Below, piece after piece: positions 56,707 through 64,000 of a stretch of 64,000 bases of DNA. Source of the stretch: Nocardiopsis alborubida (GTDB taxonomy: Bacteria > Actinomycetota > Actinomycetes > Streptosporangiales > Streptosporangiaceae). The stretch's first letter is position 1; every line of letters starts with the position of its first letter. The stretch lies in assembly GCF_012396365.1 (NCBI RefSeq), contig NZ_JAAXPG010000010.1, positions 124,001 to 188,000 of the forward strand, read 5' to 3'. The notes under the pieces are model-generated. The model ran no database searches. It worked only from the letters and a program-made list of their open reading frames with translations, and was not told where the DNA came from. The translations under genes and the position numbers were made by a program.

Positions 56707-56745
56707 GAACTACGACACCCTGTAGAACTACGATCTGTAGTACTA
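56707..56745 (+). promoter_or_regulatory. Direct and inverted repeats upstream of cydA, candidate operator
   Basis: GAACTACGA occurs at 56707-56715 and again at 56725-56733, 18 bases apart. The second copy is part of an inverted repeat TAGAACTAC-gatct-GTAGTACTA (56723-56745; one mismatch). It ends 28 bases before the cydA start. The ACTAC...GTAGT half-sites resemble BlaI/CopY-type operators; no Rex-type site was seen. Confidence 0.55.
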
Positions 56746-56773
56746 CCGGCGGTCGGTACTTGGAGAGGCGGGT

Positions 56774-58219
56774 ATGGAAGCCCTTGAACTCGCGAGGTGG
56801 CAGTTCGGTGTCACCACGATCTACCACTTCCTGTTCGTACCCCTGACCATCGGGCTGTCGTTCATCGTGGCCGTGCTCCAGACCCTCTGGTACCGCACCG
56901 GCAGACACGAGTACCTGCAGGCCACCCAGTTCTTCGGCAAGCTCTTCCTCATCAACTTCGCCATGGGCGTGGTCACCGGGATCGTGCAGGAGTTCCAGTT
57001 CGGCATGAACTGGAGCGAGTACTCCCGCTTCGTCGGCGACGTCTTCGGCGCCCCGCTGGCCATGGAGGCCCTGCTCGCCTTCTTCCTGGAGTCCACCTTC
57101 ATCGGACTGTGGATCTTCGGCTGGCACCGGCTGTCCCGGGGCGTCCACCTGGCCTGCATCTGGGCGGTCGCCGTCGGCACCAACCTCTCGGCGTACTTCA
57201 TCCTCGCCGCCAACGCCTGGATGCGGCACCCCGTCGGCTACACGGTCAACGAGGAGAACGGGCGCGCCGAGCTCACCGACATCTGGGCCGTGCTCAGCAA
57301 CGACCAGGCCTGGTCCACCTACCTGCACACCGTCTCGGCCGCGTTCATCACCGCCGGGCTGTTCGTCGTGGCGGTCAGCGCCTACAAGCTCTGGCGCAAC
57401 AGCCACCACGACGACACCGGCGTCCCCGGGGTGGTCCCGCCCCGGAAGGACTTCGCCCTGTTCCGCGGCACGCTCAAGGTCGGCCTGGTCTTCACCCTGG
57501 TCGCCGGGGCCCTGGTGGTCTTCTCCGGCGACCACCAGGCCAAGCTCGCCGCCGAGTACGAGCCGATGAAGCTCGCCGCCGCCGAGGCCCTGTGGGAGAC
57601 CGAGGAGGGCGCGGCCTTCTCCGCCCTGGCCGTCGGCGACACCGAGGAACGCTACAACCCCATCGACATCACCATCCCCAACGTGCTCAGCTTCCTCGCC
57701 ACCGGTCAGTTCGACGGCGAGGTGCACGGGATGAACAACCTGGAGGAGGCCTACGACGAGTACTACGGCCCCGGCGACTACACCCCCAACGTGTTCGTCG
57801 TGTACTGGTCCTTCCGCCTGATGATGGGCCTGGGGATGTTCGGGGTGGCGGTGGCCGCGCTCGGCCTCCTCCTCACCTGGGGCAGGGAGCGCACACCGAC
57901 CAGCAAGTGGTTCTACTACGCGGCCATGCTCGCGCTGCCCGCGGCGCTGGCCGCCAACATCTTCGGCTGGGTGCTCACCGAGATGGGCCGCCAGCCCTGG
58001 ACCGTGCACGGCGAGCTGCTCACCGCTGCCAGCGTCTCCCCCGGGGTGAGCCTGGGGGCCGTCGCGGCGACCCTGGCCGGGTTCACCGCGGTGTACGGGG
58101 GGCTCTTCGTCGTCGAGGTCGGCCTGCTCCTGAAGTACATCAAGGCCGGGCCCTCCCACCTCGTCCCCGATCTGGAGGACGACGAGGACGAGTCCAAGAT
58201 CCCGCACTTCAGCTACTAG
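56774..58219 (+). CDS. cydA: Cytochrome bd oxidase subunit I CydA
   Basis: Quinol-oxidising subunit of the bd-type terminal oxidase, 481 residues with about nine helices. Heme ligands are visible: H18 (TIYHFLFVPL), H185 (STYLHTVSAAF) for b558 and M404 (LTEMGRQPW), with the GRQPW motif intact. The Q-loop is short, the type seen in actinobacteria and firmicutes. ATG at 56774, GGAGAGG upstream. First gene of cydABDC, the bd oxidase used at low oxygen or under stress. Confidence 0.97.
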   Translation: MEALELARWQFGVTTIYHFLFVPLTIGLSFIVAVLQTLWYRTGRHEYLQATQFFGKLFLINFAMGVVTGIVQEFQFGMNWSEYSRFVGDVFGAPLAMEALLAFFLESTFIGLWIFGWHRLSRGVHLACIWAVAVGTNLSAYFILAANAWMRHPVGYTVNEENGRAELTDIWAVLSNDQAWSTYLHTVSAAFITAGLFVVAVSAYKLWRNSHHDDTGVPGVVPPRKDFALFRGTLKVGLVFTLVAGALVVFSGDHQAKLAAEYEPMKLAAAEALWETEEGAAFSALAVGDTEERYNPIDITIPNVLSFLATGQFDGEVHGMNNLEEAYDEYYGPGDYTPNVFVVYWSFRLMMGLGMFGVAVAALGLLLTWGRERTPTSKWFYYAAMLALPAALAANIFGWVLTEMGRQPWTVHGELLTAASVSPGVSLGAVAATLAGFTAVYGGLFVVEVGLLLKYIKAGPSHLVPDLEDDEDESKIPHFSY

Positions 58220-58231
58220 GAGCCAAGGACC

Positions 58232-59284
58232 ATGGAACTGGCCGTCATCTGGTTCATCGCCATCTCGGTCCTGTGGATCGGGTACTTCGTCCTGGAGGGG
58301 TTCGACTTCGGGGTGGGCACGCTCATGCCCTTCATGGGCAGGCGCGACTCCGTCGACCGCCGGGTCGCCATCAACGCGATCGGGCCGGTCTGGGACGCCA
58401 ACGAGGTGTGGCTGATCACCGCGGTCGGCGCGACCTTCGCCGCCTTCCCCGCCTGGTACGCCTCCCTGCTCAGCGGGTTCTACGCACCGGTGTTCCTCAT
58501 CCTCGTCGCGCTGATCCTGCGCGGTGTGGCGTTCGAGTACCGGGGCAAGCGCGACAGCTCCGTGTGGCGCGCCTGGTGGGACCGGGCGATCTTCGCGGGC
58601 AGCACCGCGCCCGCCTTCCTGTGGGGCGTGGTCTTCGCCAACGTCCTCCGGGGCGTGGCCATGGGCCCCGACCAGGTGGTCACCTCCTCGGTGGCCGACC
58701 TGCTCAACCCCTACGCCCTGCTCGGCGGGCTGACGACGCTGTCGCTGTTCACCCTGCACGGGGCGATCTTCCTGACCCTCAAGACCGACGGGCCGGTGCG
58801 GATCCGCGCGCGCCGGGCCGCCCTGTGGTCCGCGTGCGCCGCGGTCCCGCTGGGCGCGCTCTTCCTGGTGTGGACCCAGCTCGCCCACGGCGACGGGACG
58901 CGGACCCTGCCGCTGGTCGCCCTCTCCGCCGCGGCGCTGGCGGGCGGGGTCGCGGCTGCCTGGCGGCGCCGCGAGGGGTGGTCGTTCGCCTTCACCGCGG
59001 TGACCATCCTCGCCGCGTTCGCCGCCCTGTTCACCGCGCTGTTCCCGAACGTGCTGCCCTCCACCACCGACCCCGCGTTCAGCCTGACCGTCGCGGGCGC
59101 CTCCTCCGCCGAGTACACGCTGACCGTGATGTCGTGGGTGGCGGTGGTGTTCCTGCCGCTCGTCCTCCTCTACCAGGGGTGGAGCTACTGGGTGTTCCGC
59201 AGGAGGGTGACCGGCGAGACCGTGACCGGCGAGACCGTCACCCAGGCCGAGCGCGGAGGCAAGGATCCCGAACCCGCTGCCTGA
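58232..59284 (+). CDS. cydB: Cytochrome bd oxidase subunit II CydB
   Basis: Second subunit of the bd oxidase, 350 residues with eight or nine helices. It has FVLEGFDFGVGTLMPF at the N-terminus, GPVWDANEVWLI and LPNVLPST-like FPNVLPSTTDP. ATG at 58232, 12 bases after cydA. The C-terminus has a perfect 15-bp tandem duplication encoding VTGETVTGET. Confidence 0.96.
   Translation: MELAVIWFIAISVLWIGYFVLEGFDFGVGTLMPFMGRRDSVDRRVAINAIGPVWDANEVWLITAVGATFAAFPAWYASLLSGFYAPVFLILVALILRGVAFEYRGKRDSSVWRAWWDRAIFAGSTAPAFLWGVVFANVLRGVAMGPDQVVTSSVADLLNPYALLGGLTTLSLFTLHGAIFLTLKTDGPVRIRARRAALWSACAAVPLGALFLVWTQLAHGDGTRTLPLVALSAAALAGGVAAAWRRREGWSFAFTAVTILAAFAALFTALFPNVLPSTTDPAFSLTVAGASSAEYTLTVMSWVAVVFLPLVLLYQGWSYWVFRRRVTGETVTGETVTQAERGGKDPEPAA
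59207..59236 (+). repeat. Perfect 15-bp tandem duplication in the cydB 3' end
   Basis: GTGACCGGCGAGACC is repeated twice head to tail, adding one VTGET unit to the cytoplasmic C-terminus of CydB. Confidence 0.9.
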
Positions 59285-59510
59285 CGGTGCCGCGGTGCCT
59301 CCCCGCGGGCACACCCGCCCCCGGGAGGCACCCGGCCGCCCCGTGGCGGAGGGCCGCGGTGGCGGCCGGTCAGCGAGGCGCGCCGGGTGGATACTGGGGC
59401 CGTCGCGCCCGCCCCGGCCGACCGGTGCGGCACCGTGCCACCGTGAAGGCCCCAGCCACTCCGGGTCAGACGTGCACCCGGTCCGAACGACGTCGTGAGG
59501 TCCCGCGCCT

Positions 59511-61394
59511 ATGAAGCCCCTTGACCCGCGCCTGGTGCGTACCGCCAGCGCGGTACGCGCACACCTGGCCGTCTCCGTGGCCAGCGGAGCGCTCATCACC
59601 GGCCTGATCCTGGTCCAGGCCTGGCTGCTGGCCCGCGCCGTCACCGGCGCCTGGCGGGGCGAGGGGCTGGACACCCTGGGCTGGGTGGTCGGCGCGGTCG
59701 CGGCCGTCGCCGTGGTCCGTGCCCTGTTGTCCTACCTGGCCGAGACCTCCGCGCTGCACAGCGCCGCGCGCACCAAGTCGCAGCTGCGCCGCCAGCTGGT
59801 GGCGCACGTGACCGGGTCGGGCAGGGTGTGGGCGGCTGAACCCGGCGAGGACGGTGAGCAGGGCTCGCCCAAGGCGGGCGAGCTGGTCACCCTGGCCACC
59901 CGGGGCCTGGACGCGCTCGACGACTACTTCGCCCGCTACCTGCCCCAGCTGGTCCTGGCCGCGATCGTGCCGCTGGCCGTGCTGGCGGTGGTGTTCTGGG
60001 CGGACTGGATCTCGGGGATCGTCATCCTGGTGACGGTGCCGCTGATCCCGGTGTTCATGGCACTGATCGGAATGCACACCCAGCAGCGCACCGACCGGCA
60101 GTGGAAGCTGCTGAGCCGCCTGGGCGGGCACTTCCTGGACGTGGTGGAGGGGCTGCCGACCCTGGCCGTGTTCCGCCGGGCCAAGGCGCAGGCCGAGATC
60201 CTGCGCCGGGTGGGCGAGGACCACCGGCGGGCGACGATGGGAACGCTGCGGGTCGCCTTCCTGTCGGCGTTCGCGCTGGAACTCCTGTCCACCCTGGCAG
60301 TGGCGCTGGTCGCGGTCGAGGTGGGCCTGCGCCTGCTGGGCGGCCACATGGACTACCAGACGGCGCTGCTGGTGCTGATCCTGGCGCCGGAGGCCTACCT
60401 GCCGCTGCGGGAGGTGGGCGCCCGGTTCCACGCGAGCATGGAGGGCGTGTCCGCCGCGGAGCAGGTGTTCACCGAGCTGGAACGCGGGCGCGGAACGGCG
60501 CGGACCGGGGCCGCCGCACCGGGCCCCGCGGACGGCACGGCCGACGGACCCCGGGAAGCGGGAGAGACCGGGGAGGCCTCCGACGTCCCGGGGGCCGCCC
60601 GCGCCGCGGACGCCGTCAGGGCGACGGCCGCCGCGACGGGAGCCGGCGGCTCCCCCGCCCCTCCCCCGGCGACCGGCCGACCCGCGCCCGCCGCCGGAGG
60701 CGACATCCGCTTCGAGGACGTGGAACTGCTCTACCCCGGGCGGGACGTGCCCGCACTGTCCGGGCTGGACCTGGAGGTGTCGGCCGGGGAGCACCTGCTG
60801 CTCACCGGCCCCAGCGGGGCGGGCAAGTCCACCCTGCTGTCGCTCCTGCTGCGGCTGGTCGAACCCACGCGGGGGCGTGTCAGCGTGCGCGCGCCCGGCG
60901 GAGGGTGGCAGCCCCTGGACGGGGTCAACGCCGACGACTGGCGCCTCGGCACCGCCTGGGTCCCCCAGAGCCCCTACCTGTTCGACGTGTCCGTGGCCGA
61001 CAACATCCGGCTGGGCGCACCCGACGCCTCCATGGAGCGGGTGCGCGAGGCGGCCCGGCTGGCAGAGGCCGACGCGTTCGTCCGGGCCCTCCCCGACGGC
61101 TACGGCACCCGGCTCGGCGAGCGCGGCGCCCGCCTGTCGGCCGGACAGCGGCAGCGGATCGCGCTGGCGCGGGCGCTGTGCCGGGACGCCCCGCTCGTCC
61201 TGCTGGACGAACCCACCGCCCACCTGGACCCGGAGAACGCCGCGGCGGTGCGCACCGCCGTCGCCCGGCTCCTGGAGGGCCGGACCGCCGTCATCGTCGC
61301 CCACGACACCGGCTGGGCGCACGGCGTCCTCGGAGACACCCTGCGGACCGCGTCACTGCCGCTGCTGACCCAGGAAGGGAGTGCGTCGCGATGA
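59511..61394 (+). CDS. cydD: CydD subunit of the heterodimeric ABC transporter for bd oxidase assembly
   Basis: ABC half-transporter exporting thiols/heme-related compounds needed for bd oxidase assembly, 627 residues. The membrane domain (six helices, residues 1-320) is followed by a ~75-residue low-complexity linker (GAAAPGPADGTADG to APAAGGD) and the nucleotide-binding domain: Walker A GPSGAGKST, signature LSAGQRQRIALARAL, Walker B LVLLDEPTAHLDPE. ATG at 59511 with GAGG nine bases upstream. Its TGA overlaps the cydC ATG as ATGA. 226 bases separate it from cydB. Confidence 0.95.
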   Translation: MKPLDPRLVRTASAVRAHLAVSVASGALITGLILVQAWLLARAVTGAWRGEGLDTLGWVVGAVAAVAVVRALLSYLAETSALHSAARTKSQLRRQLVAHVTGSGRVWAAEPGEDGEQGSPKAGELVTLATRGLDALDDYFARYLPQLVLAAIVPLAVLAVVFWADWISGIVILVTVPLIPVFMALIGMHTQQRTDRQWKLLSRLGGHFLDVVEGLPTLAVFRRAKAQAEILRRVGEDHRRATMGTLRVAFLSAFALELLSTLAVALVAVEVGLRLLGGHMDYQTALLVLILAPEAYLPLREVGARFHASMEGVSAAEQVFTELERGRGTARTGAAAPGPADGTADGPREAGETGEASDVPGAARAADAVRATAAATGAGGSPAPPPATGRPAPAAGGDIRFEDVELLYPGRDVPALSGLDLEVSAGEHLLLTGPSGAGKSTLLSLLLRLVEPTRGRVSVRAPGGGWQPLDGVNADDWRLGTAWVPQSPYLFDVSVADNIRLGAPDASMERVREAARLAEADAFVRALPDGYGTRLGERGARLSAGQRQRIALARALCRDAPLVLLDEPTAHLDPENAAAVRTAVARLLEGRTAVIVAHDTGWAHGVLGDTLRTASLPLLTQEGSASR

Positions 61395-63157
61395 GCGCCG
61401 ACACCGCCGCCCCCGACACGCTCCACGTGCCCGAACGCGAACGCCGCCGCGACCCGCTGCTGCGGATGACGGCCCTGGCCCGGCCGCGCGTGGGCCGCTT
61501 CGCGCTCGGCGTGCTGCTGGGCGCCGCCGCGACCGGCGCGGCCGTGGCCCTGCTGGGCGTGGCCGCGTGGATGCTGGCCACCGCCGCCGACCACCCGCCC
61601 ATCACCGCGCTGGGCGTGGCCGTGGTCGCCACCCGCGCGCTGGGCGTGGGCCGCGGGGTGGCCCGCTACCTGGAGCGGCTGGTCACCCACGACGCCGCGT
61701 TCCGCACGCTGGCCGAGGTCCGGGTGCGGGTGTACGAGAGGCTCGCCAGGACCGAGCCGTTCGGCCGCTTCCGGTCCGGGGACCTGGTGTCCCGGCTGGT
61801 CAACGACACCGAGGCCACCCTGGACCTGCTGGTGCGCGGACTGACTCCGCCGCTGGTCTCGGTGGTGACGGGCGGCGTCACGGTCCTGGTCCTGACCGCG
61901 CTGTACGCGCCGGGAGGGCTGCTGCTGGCGGCGGGCCTGCTGCTGGCCGGTCTGGCGGTACCGCTGGCCGCCGCCGCGCTGGGCCGGGAGCCGGGCAGGC
62001 GCCAGGCCAGGGCGCGCGGGGAGCTGTCGACGACCCTGGTGGACACCCTGCACGGGGCGTCCGACCTGGTCGCCTACGGCGCCATGGACCGACAGGTGGA
62101 ACGGGTGTACGCGGCCGACGAGGAGCTGACCCGGCTGGCGCGCGGGGACTCCGCGATCCTGGGGCTGGGCGCCGGGGCGAGCGCGCTGATCACCGGGCTG
62201 ACCGTGTGGGGCGTGCTGTTCCTGGGCGTGGCCGCCGTGGAGGGCGGAACGCTGGACGCGGTGTCGCTGGCGGTGCTGGTGCTGGTGACGCTGGCGGCGT
62301 TCGAGATCGTGGCGCCGCTGCCCGCCGTGGCGGCCAGGCTGGGGGCGATCCGGGCGAGCGGCGCGAGACTGTTCGGGGTCCTGGACACCCCGCCCGCGGT
62401 CGCCGCGCCCACGCGCACGGGCCTGGACCCGCACGGGGACGCGACGGTCCGGGTGCGGGACCTGCGGGTGCGCTACGGACCCGGGGAACCGTGGGCGCTG
62501 GACGGGGTGGACCTGGAGATCCCCGCCGGGTGGACGGTGGCGGTGATCGGCCCCAGCGGCGCGGGCAAGAGCACGCTGGCGTCGGTGCTGCTGCGGTTCC
62601 GCGACCCGGACGGCGGCCTGGTGGAGATCGGCGGGGAGGACGTCACGTCGTACCCGGCCGACGAGGTGCGCGGGGTGGTGTCGGGTGTCCCGCAGGACCC
62701 GCACGTGTTCGCCTCCACGCTGCGGGAGAACCTGCGGCTGGCCCGACCCGGCTCGGAGGACGACGAGCTGTGGGAGGCGCTGCGGCGCGCGCGGTTGGCC
62801 GACGACGTGGCGGCGATGCCCCGGGGGCTGGACACGCGGGTGGGCGCGCACGGCCTGGGCCTGAGCGGCGGGATGGTGCAGCGGCTGGCGCTGGCCCGCG
62901 CCCTGCTGGCGGCGCCCCGGGTGCTGGTGCTGGACGAGCCGACCGCCCATCTGGACCCGGACACGCGCGACGCGGTGGTGGAGGACCTGCTGGTCGCGAC
63001 CGAGGGGTACTCCACCCTGCTGGTCACGCACGACCTGACGGGCCTGGACCGCGTGGACCGGATCTACGTGGTGCGCGACGGCCGGGTGATCCAGCAGGGC
63101 ACGCACGAGGAGCTGTCCCGGCGGGAGGGCTGGTACCGCGACGTCAGCACGGGCTGA
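61391..63157 (+). CDS. cydC: CydC subunit of the heterodimeric ABC transporter for bd oxidase assembly
   Basis: Partner of CydD, 588 residues. The membrane domain covers ~25-310 and the nucleotide-binding domain ~345-588 with Walker A GPSGAGKSTLASVLL and Walker B VLVLDEPTAHLDPDT. The signature is LSGGMVQRLALARALL: the usual Gln/Glu after LSGG is Met, so one ATP site could be degenerate, as in many heterodimeric ABC transporters. ATGA overlap with cydD fixes the start. Confidence 0.95.
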   Translation: MSADTAAPDTLHVPERERRRDPLLRMTALARPRVGRFALGVLLGAAATGAAVALLGVAAWMLATAADHPPITALGVAVVATRALGVGRGVARYLERLVTHDAAFRTLAEVRVRVYERLARTEPFGRFRSGDLVSRLVNDTEATLDLLVRGLTPPLVSVVTGGVTVLVLTALYAPGGLLLAAGLLLAGLAVPLAAAALGREPGRRQARARGELSTTLVDTLHGASDLVAYGAMDRQVERVYAADEELTRLARGDSAILGLGAGASALITGLTVWGVLFLGVAAVEGGTLDAVSLAVLVLVTLAAFEIVAPLPAVAARLGAIRASGARLFGVLDTPPAVAAPTRTGLDPHGDATVRVRDLRVRYGPGEPWALDGVDLEIPAGWTVAVIGPSGAGKSTLASVLLRFRDPDGGLVEIGGEDVTSYPADEVRGVVSGVPQDPHVFASTLRENLRLARPGSEDDELWEALRRARLADDVAAMPRGLDTRVGAHGLGLSGGMVQRLALARALLAAPRVLVLDEPTAHLDPDTRDAVVEDLLVATEGYSTLLVTHDLTGLDRVDRIYVVRDGRVIQQGTHEELSRREGWYRDVSTG

Positions 63158-63475
63158 CCGCGTGCGGATCGCGTCCCGAACGCGTGCGGCGGCCCGTGTT
63201 CCCGGCAGCGCCCTCGCCGAGGGCCAAACGCCCGGGTCACGCGGCGGTCCGGCCCCGGCCCGCCTGTCCACAGGGGCGGGCGACGGTGTTCGCTTCGGTG
63301 GACGGCGGGGCGGGTTTCGGTGCGGGGGCGCGTACCGCGCCGCGGCGCCGGCCGAAAACGGGGGGACGTGACGGGCCGTACTGGGGTACCGTCCCACCGT
63401 GCCGCCCTGACACACCGGACCAAGCAGGCGGACCGAACGAGCCGGATGAGCCGGACGAACCCCCTGGAGCCGATC
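63158..63475. other. Gap between cydC and the RNA ligase gene
   Basis: 318 bases. An imperfect stem at 63260-63281 (CCCGCC paired with GGCGGG, 103 bases past the cydC stop) may end the cyd transcript. Around 63380-63405 the segment CGTACTGGGGTACCGTCCC is weakly promoter-like. No gene was recognised. Confidence 0.4.
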
Positions 63476-64000
63476 ATGACCGAACCCGACCTGCGCGCGC
63501 TCGACCTGTCCGTCCTCAACTCCGCCACCAAGTACCCCAGCATCCCCACCTACCACGCCCTCGACCCCAAGAACGGGGGCCTGTTGGAGGAGGCCACCGC
63601 CTTCACCGGCGACGTCGTGTTGACCGAGAAGGTGGACGGGGTGAATGCCCGTATTGTCTGCTTTCCTTCTGGTGACTACGTCCTGGGCAGCCGCGAGGAG
63701 CTGCTCTACGCCAGGGGCGACCTGATCGGGAACCCCGCCTTGGGCATCGTCGACGCCCTGCGCGCTCTGGCCGAGCGGATCACCCCTCCCGGGACCGGGG
63801 TCGTCGTCCACTACCTGGAGGTGTACGGGGGCAAGGTCACCGCGGCCAGCCGCGAGTACACCGGCAACCGCGCCGTCGGTTACCGGATGTTCGACTCGGC
63901 GGCCGTCCCGGCCGAGGTGCTGTCCCGGCAGCGCCACGAGGTCTCCGCCTGGCGCGAGGGCGGGGGCCAGGACTTCCTCCGCGAGGCGACGCTCTCCCGG
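63476..64000 (+). CDS. RNA ligase-like nucleotidyltransferase (3'-truncated by window)
   Basis: A covalent nucleotidyltransferase of the RNA ligase type. Motif I is LTEKVDGVNARI, so K52 would be the adenylated lysine; the following GSREELLYARGDLIGNPALGIVDAL and YLEVYGGKV (motifs III/IIIa-like) support it. The N-terminus NSATKYPSIPTYHALDPKNGGLLEE is characteristic of stand-alone actinobacterial RNA ligases. ATG at 63476, GGAG about eight bases upstream. 175 codons are visible. Such ligases join or repair RNA ends, and partner genes, if any, lie beyond the window. Confidence 0.85.
   Translation, partial: MTEPDLRALDLSVLNSATKYPSIPTYHALDPKNGGLLEEATAFTGDVVLTEKVDGVNARIVCFPSGDYVLGSREELLYARGDLIGNPALGIVDALRALAERITPPGTGVVVHYLEVYGGKVTAASREYTGNRAVGYRMFDSAAVPAEVLSRQRHEVSAWREGGGQDFLREATLSR

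Noticed and set aside
56600-56773. Rex (TTGTGAA-type) site upstream of cydA
   Set aside because: No TTGTGAAnnnnTTCACAA-like palindrome is present in the cydA upstream region.
56366-59674. Minus-strand open frame of about 1,100 codons opposite cydA and cydB
   Set aside because: It is a high-GC shadow of two convincing oxidase genes with intact heme ligands.

Overview
The window is a high-GC chromosomal segment of a filamentous actinobacterium. The GlgE-pathway cluster, the conserved actinobacterial order rpsB-tsf-pyrH-frr-cdsA, lepB-rplS-trmD-rimM-rpsP-ffh, ftsY-smc-acyP-mutM-rnc-rpmF-coaD-rsmD-recG, frequent GTG starts and many family-specific DUF proteins (DUF2469, DUF3515, DUF3105) point there. 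Protein similarity by eye suggests a Nocardiopsis-like member of the Streptosporangiales, which is an inference. No IS element, prophage, CRISPR array, rRNA or tRNA gene was recognised.

Layout. (1) 1-7929, plus strand: alpha-glucan synthesis from trehalose, glgE (5' end outside the window), treS, maltokinase and glgB. TreS makes maltose, the kinase makes maltose 1-phosphate, GlgE polymerises it and GlgB branches the product. (2) 8122-10343: a GNAT acetyltransferase behind a strong palindromic operator, then an APC permease. (3) 10446-16126, minus strand: an aminotransferase, then cdsA/frr/pyrH and tsf/rpsB. (4) 16418-25955: an M23 peptidase, then xerC, ridA, dprA, a comM/yifB ATPase, yraN, DUF2469, lepB, rplS, trmD, rimM, khpA and rpsP. 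(5) 26360-34919, minus strand: ffh, a large lipoprotein, amtB, ftsY and a cobalamin uptake pair (btuC-btuF) under a cobalamin riboswitch. (6) 35557-38208: a large secreted subtilisin-like protease behind a palindrome-rich promoter. (7) 38367-50772, minus strand: a small membrane protein, smc, a 63-residue coiled-coil protein, acyP, mutM, rnc, rpmF, yceD, coaD, rsmD and recG. (8) 51268-56335: rpmB, a membrane-anchored CBM2 protein, thiL, an Lrp-type ligand-binding protein, a DUF3515 lipoprotein and divergent DUF3105/DUF305 genes. (9) 56774-63157: cydA, cydB, cydD and cydC, a complete cytochrome bd oxidase and its assembly transporter. (10) 63476-end: an RNA ligase-like gene cut by the window edge.

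Most of the window is ordinary core genome, and I did not find a convincing new multi-gene system. The most interesting signals are regulatory or structural: a B12 riboswitch with a visible RBS-sequestering stem in front of a transporter lacking its ATPase; a 33-bp exact repeat placed just after the stop codons of two unrelated genes; a 37-bp inverted repeat before the acetyltransferase; a perfect 17-bp-arm palindrome inside the 5' part of lepB; palindromes at the protease and cyd promoters; loss of glnK-glnD between amtB and ffh; and the RNA ligase at the right edge. Many genes end in long near-perfect GC stems without a T-tract.
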